The notes below the pieces were generated by a model. The model had not been told where the DNA came from. It searched no databases and was given only the letters and a program-made list of their open reading frames with translations. Positions 55,606 through 63,324 of a DNA stretch of 64,000 nt are shown piece after piece (position 1 is the first letter of the stretch; every line of letters starts with the position of its first letter). The stretch lies in NCBI RefSeq assembly GCF_025857195.1, contig NZ_CP109787.1:2111501-2175500 (forward strand). The letters run 5' to 3'. Both the position numbers and the translations under genes were made by a program. This stretch comes from Leisingera thetidis (GTDB lineage Bacteria > Pseudomonadota > Alphaproteobacteria > Rhodobacterales > Rhodobacteraceae).

Positions 55606-57435
55606 ATGCCCATGCCCCTCTCCGAAACAGCCCTGCTCCGCTTTCTGGCCTCGGTGCACCCCTACGACAGCCTGGGCCCTGCGCCGCTGCAGGAGCTGGC
55701 GCCGAAGTTCCGCCAGATCGAAGCCGCCGCAGGCGCCCCGGTCTATGCGCTGAACGAAGAGCTGCAGGGGCTCTACCTCGTCCACACCGGCGAAGTGGAG
55801 GTGACGGATGAGAACGGCATTCCGGTCTCGATCCTCGGCCCCCGCAATTCCTTTGGCGAGCGCGGGCTGACCCGCGGCGGCCGGGCGATGACCTCGGCCC
55901 GGTCCACTGCGCAGACGCTGCTGCTGCTGCTGCCCAAGGCAGAGTTCCACGCCCTGATGGCCAGCCAGCCGCAGGCCGCCAAGTTCTTCGGCCGCCGCCG
56001 CCCCGGCAGCCGCGAGACCAGCAGTCTCGCCACCACCCGGGTCGAGGCAATCATGGCGCGCGATCCCGTCACCTGCTCCGGCGGCCTCACCTGCCAAAGT
56101 GCTGCGCAGCTGATGCGGGACCGCCGGATATCCTCCGTGTGCGTGACCGACGGGGACACCTTGCAGGGCATCCTCACCACCCGCGACCTGACGGCCAGAA
56201 TCCTGGCGGCGGGCAAGCCCATCTCCACCCCGGTCCATTCCGTGATGACCCCGGACCCGCTGACCCTGGCGCCCTCCGCTATCGGCTCCGACGTGCTGCA
56301 TTTGATGATGGAGCACGGCATCGGCCACATCCCGGTGGTTGAGGCAGGAAAGCTCGCCGGCATCGTCACCCAAACCGACCTCACCCGGTTCCAGGCCGTC
56401 AGTTCCGGCGAGATGGTCTCCGCCATCGCCCGTGCCGGGACGGCAGAAGACATGGCCAAGGTCACCGCCGAAATCCCCCGCCTGCTGGTGCAGCTGGTGG
56501 CAGGCGGCAACCGACATGAGGTGGTGACCCGGCTGATTACCGACATCGCCGACACCGTGACCCGCCGCCTGCTGGCGCTGGCGGAGGAGACGTTGGGGCC
56601 GCCTCCGGTTTCCTACCTGTGGCTGGCCTGCGGCTCGCAGGGCCGGCGCGAGCAGACCGGCGTCTCGGATCAGGACAACTGCCTGATCCTGTCCGATGAT
56701 CTGAACCCCGGCGATGAGGCTTATTTCGAGCAGTTCGCCAAGATTGTCTGCGACGGGCTCAACAGTTGCGGCTATGTCTATTGCCCCGGCGGCATGATGG
56801 CCTCCAATCCGCGCTGGCGGCAGCCGCTGCACGTCTGGCGCAGCTATTTCCGCGGCTGGATCGCCAAGCCGGACCCGGAGGCGCAGATGCTGGCCTCGGT
56901 GATGTTCGACCTGCGCCCCATCGGCGGCGAGGCCCGGCTGTTTGCCGACCTGCAGCAGGAAACCCTGAAGGCGGCCGGCGCCAATTCGATCTTCACCGCG
57001 CATATGATTTCGAATTCGCTGAAGCACACACCGCCGCTGGGCCTGCTGCGCGGGCTGGCCACCATCCGCTCGGGCGAGCACCGCAACACGCTGGACATGA
57101 AGCACAACGGCGTGGTGCCGGTGGTGGACCTGGGCCGGGTCTATGCCCTGCAAGGCCAGCTGGACGGGGTCAACACCCGCGCCCGGCTGGAAGCGGCGGA
57201 GGCCGCGGGCGTGCTCAGCCCCTCCGGCGCGCGGGACCTGCTGGACGCCTATGACCTGATTGCCCAGACCCGGCTGGAGCATCAGGCGGCGCAGATCCGC
57301 AGCGGCGGCGCGCCGGACAACTACCTGGCGCCCTCGGACCTGTCGGATTTTGAGCGAAGCCATCTGCGCGACGCCTTTGTTGTGATAAAAACAATGCAAT
57401 CGGCAGTTGGGCACGGTAAGGGCATGCTGAGCTGA
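55606..57435 (+). CDS. DUF294 nucleotidyltransferase with cyclic-nucleotide-binding and CBS domains
   Basis: 609-residue soluble sensor protein. Residues 1-130 form a cyclic-nucleotide-binding domain (LYLVHTGEVEV, NSFGERGL). From 146 there are two CBS domains (VEAIMARDPVTCSGG, VHSVMTPDPLTLAPS) that bind adenosine nucleotides. From about 339 there is a GlnD-like nucleotidyltransferase with CGSQGRREQTGVSDQDNCLI, which keeps the GS and DxD active-site residues. The last 150 residues are the substrate-binding helical domain. Genes of this type often lie by DUF4212/symporter pairs, so a link to acetate control is likely but unproved. Start ATG 55606, with 55612 as an alternative. Confidence 0.88.
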   Translation: MPMPLSETALLRFLASVHPYDSLGPAPLQELAPKFRQIEAAAGAPVYALNEELQGLYLVHTGEVEVTDENGIPVSILGPRNSFGERGLTRGGRAMTSARSTAQTLLLLLPKAEFHALMASQPQAAKFFGRRRPGSRETSSLATTRVEAIMARDPVTCSGGLTCQSAAQLMRDRRISSVCVTDGDTLQGILTTRDLTARILAAGKPISTPVHSVMTPDPLTLAPSAIGSDVLHLMMEHGIGHIPVVEAGKLAGIVTQTDLTRFQAVSSGEMVSAIARAGTAEDMAKVTAEIPRLLVQLVAGGNRHEVVTRLITDIADTVTRRLLALAEETLGPPPVSYLWLACGSQGRREQTGVSDQDNCLILSDDLNPGDEAYFEQFAKIVCDGLNSCGYVYCPGGMMASNPRWRQPLHVWRSYFRGWIAKPDPEAQMLASVMFDLRPIGGEARLFADLQQETLKAAGANSIFTAHMISNSLKHTPPLGLLRGLATIRSGEHRNTLDMKHNGVVPVVDLGRVYALQGQLDGVNTRARLEAAEAAGVLSPSGARDLLDAYDLIAQTRLEHQAAQIRSGGAPDNYLAPSDLSDFERSHLRDAFVVIKTMQSAVGHGKGMLS

Positions 57436-57520
57436 CACTTGCGCCTGCGGCGCGTGCGGGAGCCTGCGGCGCGAGTGTTTTGAGAAAGATGAATAGGCCG
57501 GAGGCCTGCGGGGAGATGGA

Positions 57521-58039
57521 ATGTTTCTGGAACTGATTGCGGTGATCTTTGCAGGCATTGCCGCGGCGGGCGTGGTGATGCTGCTGAGCAAGTCCCTTGG
57601 CGGGCGGCTGCCGCGCTGGATGGCGCCGGTGGCGGCGGCGCTGGCGATGATCGGAGTGACCCTCGCCTCGGAATACGGCTGGTACGGGCGCACCGCCGCG
57701 GCCTTGCCTGAAGGGCTGGTGGTGGCGGAAAAGGTGGAGAATCAGAGCTTTTACCGTCCCTGGACCCATCTGGTGCCTTACGTGGACCGCTTTGCCGCTG
57801 TTGATGCTACCACGATGAAAAGCCACGAGGCCCACCCACAGGTCTATCTTGCCGAGCTCTATTTCTTTGGTCGCTGGGCACCGGTCAGCAAGCGGCCGGC
57901 TATACTGGACTGCGGCAAATGGCGCCGGGCGCTCGTGGCGGGCAATGTGGTCTTTTCCGGCAGCAGCCTGCCCAAGGGCCTCGACTGGGTTGCAGGCGCC
58001 CCTGACGATGCGATCCTGACCACGGCCTGCGGAGGATAG
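57521..58039 (+). CDS. Uncharacterised membrane protein, 172 aa
   Basis: 172 residues. Two N-terminal helices (LIAVIFAGIAAAGVVMLLS and WMAPVAAALAMIGVTLAS) precede a periplasmic-type domain with WYGRTAAALPEGLVVAEKVE, SFYRPWTHLVPYVDRFAAVD and ILDCGKWRRALVAGN. I know no family for it. The ATG at 57521 follows GGGAG. It stops two bases before the exonuclease gene begins, so the two are co-translated. The gene content suggests a partner of the DUF294 protein and the exonuclease. Confidence 0.75.
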   Translation: MFLELIAVIFAGIAAAGVVMLLSKSLGGRLPRWMAPVAAALAMIGVTLASEYGWYGRTAAALPEGLVVAEKVENQSFYRPWTHLVPYVDRFAAVDATTMKSHEAHPQVYLAELYFFGRWAPVSKRPAILDCGKWRRALVAGNVVFSGSSLPKGLDWVAGAPDDAILTTACGG

Positions 58040-58041
58040 AA

Positions 58042-59451
58042 ATGCGGTCACGCCTCAGCCTGCGCCTGCGGATCTTTTTGTTCTTCTGCCTGCTGGCGCT
58101 TGGCGGCATTGCCGTGACCGGCGGCGCGCTGTGGCTGGGCTACAGCCGCGCGGGCCAGCCGGCGCTGATGGACGCCTTTCTGTTTTCCGGACTGCTGGCC
58201 GGCTTTGCCATTCTGGGGCTCTGCGCCGCGGTCTGGCTGCTGTTCGATGAAAACGTCGCCAAGCCGATCGAGCGGCTGGCGGCCGGCATGCGGGCCCGGG
58301 CCCACGCCGGGGTCACGCGCGGGCTGGACACCCATGGCGCGCGTTATCTGGGCGACCTCGCCGCCGCTGCCGAGGGGCTGGCCGGGCAGCTGGGCGCCTC
58401 GGCGCTGTCGGCCGCAGAGGCCATCGCCCGCGAAACCGAGCACCTGGAGGCCGAGAAGACCCGCCTCGCCGCGCTGCTGACCGACATCCCCATTGCCACC
58501 GTGATGGCGAGCCCTGCGCATCAGATCGTGCTGTATGACGGCCAGGCCGCCGCTGTGCTGGCGCAGGAGGCGCCGCCGCGGCTGAATGCGCCGCTGTCCG
58601 ACTACCTGGACCTGACCGGGCTGGAGGCTGCCTATGGCCGGCTGGTGCGCAGCGGCCTGGAGGTGAAGGCCGAGGTCGCCAGCGCCAGCGGCGCCCAGGT
58701 GTTCGATCTGCGCCTGAAGCCGCTGGGCGGCGCGCCCGGCTATATCATCCTGTTCGAGGGCAGCCATGCGGGGCTTGCCCCGGATGAGGCGCGGCCGCTG
58801 GTCTATGACTTTGCGCTGCTGGACACGGAGCATGCAGAGCTGGACAGCCGCAAGCTGGCCAGTCTCAGCTATGTGGTGTTCGACACCGAGACCACCGGCC
58901 TGCTGCCGCACAAGGACGAGATCGTGCAGATCGGCGCCCTGCGGGTGGTGCGCGGCCGCATCATCGAGGCTGAGCAATTCGAAACCCTGGTGGATCCCGG
59001 CAGCCCGATCCCGGCAGCGGCCACCCGGGTGCATGGGATCAGCGACGCCATGGTGCAGGGTGCACCGGGCATTGCCGAGGCCGCCCGCGCCTTGCACCGC
59101 TTTGCCTCGGACGCGGTGATCGTCGCCCATAATGCGCCTTTCGACATGGCCTTTCTGCGCCGCCACGCCAGCCGCGCGGGCATCAGCTGGGAGCAGCCGG
59201 TGCTGGACACCGTGCTGCTGAGCGCGGTGCTGTTCGGCGCCTCGCAGCCCCATACGCTGGACGCGCTGTGCGAGCGGCTGGATGTCGCCATCCCGCCGGC
59301 CCTGCGCCACACCGCAATGGGCGATGCGCGCGCCACCGCGGAAGTGTTCTGCAAGATGCTGAAGATGCTGGAGGCCCGCGGCCTCTCCACCTTTGGCGCG
59401 GTGCTGGAGGAGACCCGCAAGCACGGGCGCCTCATTGAGGACATGAACTAG
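58042..59451 (+). CDS. Membrane-anchored DEDDh 3'-5' exonuclease (DnaQ-type) with sensor-like N-terminus
   Basis: 469-residue protein with an unusual layout. Two membrane helices (about 8-30 and 45-68) and a HAMP-like stretch (DENVAKPIERLAAGM) begin it. A coiled-coil and a PAS-like segment (about 125-235, TDIPIATVMASPAHQIVLYD) lead to a DnaQ/epsilon exonuclease from about 275: VVFDTETTGL (Asp 281, Glu 283), IVAHNAPFDMAFL and HTAMGDARATAEVF with the catalytic His and Asp. The N-terminal half resembles a two-component sensor without its kinase. Exonuclease fold is firm; substrate and signal unknown. Confidence 0.88.
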   Translation: MRSRLSLRLRIFLFFCLLALGGIAVTGGALWLGYSRAGQPALMDAFLFSGLLAGFAILGLCAAVWLLFDENVAKPIERLAAGMRARAHAGVTRGLDTHGARYLGDLAAAAEGLAGQLGASALSAAEAIARETEHLEAEKTRLAALLTDIPIATVMASPAHQIVLYDGQAAAVLAQEAPPRLNAPLSDYLDLTGLEAAYGRLVRSGLEVKAEVASASGAQVFDLRLKPLGGAPGYIILFEGSHAGLAPDEARPLVYDFALLDTEHAELDSRKLASLSYVVFDTETTGLLPHKDEIVQIGALRVVRGRIIEAEQFETLVDPGSPIPAAATRVHGISDAMVQGAPGIAEAARALHRFASDAVIVAHNAPFDMAFLRRHASRAGISWEQPVLDTVLLSAVLFGASQPHTLDALCERLDVAIPPALRHTAMGDARATAEVFCKMLKMLEARGLSTFGAVLEETRKHGRLIEDMN

Positions 59452-59511
59452 GTAGACAATCGCCCCCGTGCGTGGCAGGTCACTGGCCGGAACGAACAAA
59501 AGGCGCGCGAC

Positions 59512-60012
59512 ATGGCCGAAACAAGCTTCATCCCCGGGCCGCAGACCGTCCGGGCCTACCGCGAAGCGCTGGGCTGCTTCGGCACCGGGGTGACTGTTGT
59601 CACCACCCTGACTGCGCGCGGACCGCTGGCCATTACCGTCAACAGCTTCACGTCCGTCTCGCTGGAGCCGCCGCTGCTGCTGTGGTGTCCGGCCCATGCG
59701 TCACTGCGCCATGATGCCTTTGTTTCGGCTGAGAATTTCGCCATCCACGTGATGGCGGAGGACCAGCTGGGCCTGGCCAAGCATTTTGCCGCCGATGGCG
59801 AGGATTTCAGCACCGCGGCCTGGCGGCCCAACACCCTGGGCGCGCCTGCGCTGGAGGGGGTGATCGCCCGCTTCGACTGCCGCCGTTTTGCCGCCCATCC
59901 GGCAGGGGACCACACCATTGTCGTCGGCGAGGTGGCCAGCGTCACCACCCGTCCGGGCAAGGGATTGATCTTCAAACGCGGCCTGTATGGCGGGTTCCTG
60001 GAGCAAAGCTGA
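59512..60012 (+). CDS. Flavin reductase family protein (HpaC-like)
   Basis: 166-residue split-barrel FMN-binding reductase. Typical segments are ALGCFGTGVTVVTTL, NSFTSVSLEPPLLLWC, NFAIHVMAEDQ and DHTIVVGEV. Such enzymes supply reduced flavin to two-component monooxygenases; no monooxygenase partner is in the window. ATG at 59512 follows a weak ribosome site. Its 3' end overlaps the convergent ferredoxin-like gene by 41 bases. Confidence 0.88.
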   Translation: MAETSFIPGPQTVRAYREALGCFGTGVTVVTTLTARGPLAITVNSFTSVSLEPPLLLWCPAHASLRHDAFVSAENFAIHVMAEDQLGLAKHFAADGEDFSTAAWRPNTLGAPALEGVIARFDCRRFAAHPAGDHTIVVGEVASVTTRPGKGLIFKRGLYGGFLEQS

Positions 60013-61015
60013 ACCCTGCATCCGCAGGCGGGAAACTTGCACCGGCGGCGCTGGCTGCAAGGGGGGCGGCAATGGCAGCGGTGTCCTCTGACCCGGGACC
60101 TGCCGCCGCTGCCGGCGGCGCCGTTCCCTCCGCATGCGCCGCCTGCCCGGCCAGACGCTGCGGCAGGACCGCGGAGGCGGACAGATCCATGCCGGGCGCC
60201 ATGCTCAATGCCCGCTGCGGGCAGATGGAAATGCACAAACCGCATTGAAAGCACAGGGATTCCACAAAGCTCAGTTCACAGCCGTTCTCCGTCAGGCTCA
60301 GCGCATCTGACGGGCAAACCCAAACGCAGCTGCTGCAGTTGTTGCAGCTGCTTTCATCAACGCTGATGGCACCGTAAGGCGCCTGTTCCGGCAGTCCGAT
60401 GCGGCCCGCGCTGGCGGGCAGCAGCGCTGCGGCGCTGGCCCGTGCGGTATCCCTTCGGCTGCCGACCGCCAGCACCTCGGGGGCAATGGACGGAAAAGGG
60501 AAGATGCCCGCCGCCAGACGCCGCATCAGGGAGGCCGCCCCGTCAAACAGCAGAATCCGGCCGCTCCCGCCCAGCACCTGCACCAGTTCCACCTCCTGTT
60601 GCTGATGCTGTACGGCCGCAGGAGAGCTGCAGGCCTGCATGTGAATGACATCAAAGCCGCTCGCCAGCCCGTGCAGCAGGTCAGCATGGGTGATCTTTTC
60701 CAGACCGCAGACAGCCACCGGGATCACGTCCCCCTGCCCGGTTTCCAGCGGTTCCCGGCCAGCAGGCTCCACTTCATACAGCACCAGGATCTGAGCCCGG
60801 CCGGACGTCTGCTTGCGCTCATGCGCTGCCTGGCACAGTGCCATCAGAGGCAGTGCGCAGCTCCTGCTTGCCACGTCCAGCAGCGAAGGCCTCTCCCGTA
60901 CCGCAAACCTTGGCTGGCATCCGGAACCGTCTGGCTGAGGGCAAAGGCATAAGGATTGCGGCGCGACGCCGGTTTGCTTTTGCCGTTCAGGGATATGAGC
61001 ACGCATCTCTCCCAT
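59972..61015 (-). CDS. 4Fe-4S ferredoxin-type protein, probably truncated remnant
   Basis: 347-residue protein with two adjacent [4Fe-4S] motifs (SCNNCSSCVWVCPSDALSL and LCFQCGLCISICPQRALSM, about 215-265). They are preceded by a degenerate alpha/beta part (ADLLHGLASGFDVIHMQACS). After MDLSASAVLPQRL it runs into alanine/proline-rich low-complexity sequence that overlaps the flavin reductase gene. From memory, related Rhodobacteraceae ferredoxins are about 650 residues, with a long N-terminal half and a CxxCGKPFG domain after this point, so both ends look lost. Start choice between ATG 61015 and 61006 is open. Confidence 0.55.
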   Translation of the reverse strand: MGEMRAHIPERQKQTGVAPQSLCLCPQPDGSGCQPRFAVRERPSLLDVASRSCALPLMALCQAAHERKQTSGRAQILVLYEVEPAGREPLETGQGDVIPVAVCGLEKITHADLLHGLASGFDVIHMQACSSPAAVQHQQQEVELVQVLGGSGRILLFDGAASLMRRLAAGIFPFPSIAPEVLAVGSRRDTARASAAALLPASAGRIGLPEQAPYGAISVDESSCNNCSSCVWVCPSDALSLTENGCELSFVESLCFQCGLCISICPQRALSMAPGMDLSASAVLPQRLAGQAAHAEGTAPPAAAAGPGSEDTAAIAAPLAASAAGASFPPADAGFSFAPGTRHTGRV

Positions 61016-61044
61016 AAGGAAAGCATAACACAAAATTAATCATC

Positions 61045-61089
61045 TTTGGCGTGCATTTTAAAATTGCGCCAAAATTATTGCAATTTTAA
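61045..61089. repeat. Two interleaved inverted repeats
   Basis: Repeat A: TTAAAATTGC (61058-61067) and its exact complement GCAATTTTAA (61080-61089), 12-base spacer. Repeat B: TTTGGCG (61045-61051) and CGCCAAA (61067-61073), 15-base spacer. The arms alternate B-A-B-A, so only one dyad can fold at a time. It lies 30-75 bases upstream of the ferredoxin-like gene. Confidence 0.85.
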
Positions 61090-61280
61090 CAATATTTCAA
61101 AACAGTCAGGCATTCCGCCCCGGAACGCGGCGGTCTGGAGCGGCGACGAGCCGCTGCGGCTCCTTCGTTCGGATGCCGCATTTGCATCCGCACGGCGGGG
61201 GCCATTCAGCCGCTTCAAGCGGCGCGCGATTGCAGGCTTGGAGCCGCGGACCGCGCTGCACTCCGGGACTGAACACCCAG

Positions 61281-61314
61281 GCAGAAAACCCGCCGAACCA
61301 AAAGGTCCGGCGGG
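61281..61314 (-). terminator. Rho-independent terminator after the ABC substrate-binding gene
   Basis: CCCGCCG (61289-61295) and CGGCGGG (61308-61314) with an inner ACC/GGT stem and four-base loop. On the minus strand it is followed by TTTTCTG. Confidence 0.85.
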
Positions 61315-61330
61315 CCGCATGGGATTGACG

Positions 61331-62317
61331 CTAGTTCAGCGCCGCATCGGTGATCGCATGGGTCCAGGCGCCTTCCGGCTCCTTGGTGATCACGGGATCG
61401 GAGCCGCCGCCCATCAGCGTCGATACCGTGCGCTCGTAGTCTGCCGGATCCAGCGCGCCGTTGCTGCCTGCGGTCAGCTTGGCAATCTCGCCCATCATCC
61501 GCTTCTGGTGGGTCTCGGTCTGGGCGCCGGAGGCATCATTGTCGAGCACGATCTCCGCCGCCTCATCCGGGTGCTCCTCGGCGTATTTCCAGCCCTTCAT
61601 CGAAGCCCGGACAAAGCGTTCCATCCTGCCGGTGAACTCCGGATCGCTGAGGTTCTCCTCCAGCACATAGAGGCCGTCCTCCAGCGTGGCGACGCCCTGG
61701 TCCTCATATTTGAAGGTGATCAGTTCGTCCGGGGACACACCTGCGTCGATGACCTGCCAGTATTCATTATAGGTCATGGTCGAAATGCAGTCCGCCTGGC
61801 GCTGCAGCAGCGGATCGACATTGAAGCCCTGCTTCAGCACCTCGACGCCGCTCTCTCCCTTGCCTTCGGTGGAAATCCCCAGCTGGCTCATCCAGCTCAT
61901 GAAGGGGAATTCATTGCCAAAGAACCAGACGCCCAGGGTGCGGTTGGCCAGGTCTTCCGGTGCGGCAATGCCGGTGTCCTTCCAGCAGGTCAGCATCATG
62001 CCCGAGGACTTGAACGGCTGCGCGATATTGACCAGCGGCAGGCCCTTTTCGCGGGCCGCCAGCGCCGCGGGCATCCATTCCACCGTCACATCGGCGCCGC
62101 CGCCGGCAATCACCTGGGTCGGCGCGATGTCCGGGCCGCCCGGCAGGATGGTGACATTCAGGTCCTCTTCGCCGTAAAAGCCCTTGTCCAGCGCCACGTA
62201 ATAGCCGGCGAACTGAGCCTGGGTCACCCATTTCAGCTGCAGCGTCACGTCATCGGCCGCCTGCGCCGCGCCTGCTGCCCCCAGCGCCAGGGCCGCCGCT
62301 GTCAGAGTATGTTTCAT
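61331..62317 (-). CDS. ABC transporter substrate-binding protein, NMT1/ThiY-like
   Basis: 328-residue periplasmic binding protein with a signal peptide (MKHTLTAAALALGAAGAAQA). The family pattern is clear in LKWVTQAQFAGYYVALDKGF, VIAGGGADVTVEWMPAALAA and MLTCWKDTGI. This group (SsuA/TauA/ThiY/NMT1) binds sulfonates, nitrate or pyrimidine-type thiamine precursors; the ligand cannot be told apart here. ATG at 62317 with GGGAG upstream. It is the last gene of the operon whose two permeases lie upstream; the ATPase gene is outside the window. Confidence 0.9.
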   Translation of the reverse strand: MKHTLTAAALALGAAGAAQAADDVTLQLKWVTQAQFAGYYVALDKGFYGEEDLNVTILPGGPDIAPTQVIAGGGADVTVEWMPAALAAREKGLPLVNIAQPFKSSGMMLTCWKDTGIAAPEDLANRTLGVWFFGNEFPFMSWMSQLGISTEGKGESGVEVLKQGFNVDPLLQRQADCISTMTYNEYWQVIDAGVSPDELITFKYEDQGVATLEDGLYVLEENLSDPEFTGRMERFVRASMKGWKYAEEHPDEAAEIVLDNDASGAQTETHQKRMMGEIAKLTAGSNGALDPADYERTVSTLMGGGSDPVITKEPEGAWTHAITDAALN

Positions 62318-62389
62318 ATGATTGGTCTCCCTATTGGTTTTCACGTGTCCGTTTTTTGTTTCGCAGTTTCCCGCATGCGGTGTGCCCGC

Positions 62390-63235
62390 TCACCCCCGTT
62401 GTGACGGATGCCAGAAGGTAAAGCTCTTCTCGATCAGCGCCACCAGCCCGTAAAAGGCCGAGCCCGCCAGCGCCGCCACCACGATCTCGGCCCAGACCAT
62501 GTCCAGCGCCAGCTGGCCGACGCTGGTGGAAATGCGGAACCCCATGCCGACCGTGGGCGAGCCGAAGAACTCCGCCACAATCGCGCCGATCAGCGCCAGC
62601 GTTGTCGAAATCTTCAGCCCGTTGAAGACAAAGGGCAGCGCCGCAGGCAGCCGCAGCTTGAAAAAGGCCTGCCAGTAGCTCGCCGCATAGGTCTGCATCA
62701 GGTCGCGCTGCATCGCCGAGGTCTCGCGCAGGCCTGCCACGGTGTTCACCAGCATCGGAAAGAACACCATGACCACCACAACCGCGGCCTTGGAGTGCCA
62801 GTCGAACCCGAACCACATCACCAGGATCGGCGCGGTGCCGACAATCGGCAGCGCCGCCACGAAGTTCCCCACCGGCAACAGCCCGCGGCGCAGGAAATCG
62901 CTGCGGTCCACCAGAACCGCGGTCAGAAACGCCGCGCCGCAACCGATCGCATAGCCGCCAAGCGCGCCCTTCAGGATGGTCTGGGCAAAGTCCGCCCACA
63001 AGATCGGAATGCTGGAAGCAAACCGCGCCGCAATAACGGAAGGCGCCGGCAGGATCACCAGAGACACCTCCAGCCCGCGCACCATAAGCTCCCAGACCAC
63101 CAGCACCGTGACCCCGAAGATGGCCGGCACCAGCAACTGCACCGCGCGGGTCCCAGACGCAGGACTGTTTGCCAGTCGGCTGTTCAGCCACCAGCCCAGG
63201 CACCAGACAAGACCGGCAAGCACCGCCATCATCAT
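62390..63235 (-). CDS. ABC transporter permease (second of two)
   Basis: 281-residue membrane protein of the BPD_transp_1 type with about six helices. The EAA loop reads TYAASYWQAFFKLRLPAALP, contacting the ATPase. The N-terminal part (first 40 residues) has an extra helix. It begins MMM at 63235, and its first ATG overlaps the TGA of a 30-codon ORF upstream (ATGA). It belongs to the same importer as the binding protein. Confidence 0.9.
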   Translation of the reverse strand: MMMAVLAGLVWCLGWWLNSRLANSPASGTRAVQLLVPAIFGVTVLVVWELMVRGLEVSLVILPAPSVIAARFASSIPILWADFAQTILKGALGGYAIGCGAAFLTAVLVDRSDFLRRGLLPVGNFVAALPIVGTAPILVMWFGFDWHSKAAVVVVMVFFPMLVNTVAGLRETSAMQRDLMQTYAASYWQAFFKLRLPAALPFVFNGLKISTTLALIGAIVAEFFGSPTVGMGFRISTSVGQLALDMVWAEIVVAALAGSAFYGLVALIEKSFTFWHPSQRG

Positions 63236-63324
63236 GACAGGATCCCCCTGTTCTTCTGGCTGAAAATATCCCGGTTGAGCCGCGCAGCGGCGAGGGCAGA
63301 GGCCTCAATCCGAATATCAATCAT
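63232..63324 (-). CDS. Candidate 30-aa microprotein between two ABC permease genes
   Basis: ATG at 63324, TGA at 63232-63234. The peptide begins MIDIRIEASALAAARLNRD and ends in SQKNRGILS. It has a GGGGGTGCGGGC ribosome-site region, overlaps the stop of the upstream permease by ATGA, and its own stop overlaps the start of the downstream permease by ATGA. It is short, charged and has no membrane helix. It could be a translational-coupling leader rather than a stable protein. No family recognised. Confidence 0.5.
   Translation of the reverse strand: MIDIRIEASALAAARLNRDIFSQKNRGILS

Larger units (their letters stand above)
61016..61330. other. AT-rich control region of the ferredoxin-like gene plus downstream spacer
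   Basis: 315 bases. The left part (61020-61110) is the most AT-rich stretch of this end of the window and carries the interleaved repeats listed separately. The right part is GC-rich with a short GAGCCGC/GCGGCTC repeat (61148-61162) and the ABC gene terminator. No ORF with a ribosome site was seen. Confidence 0.5.
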
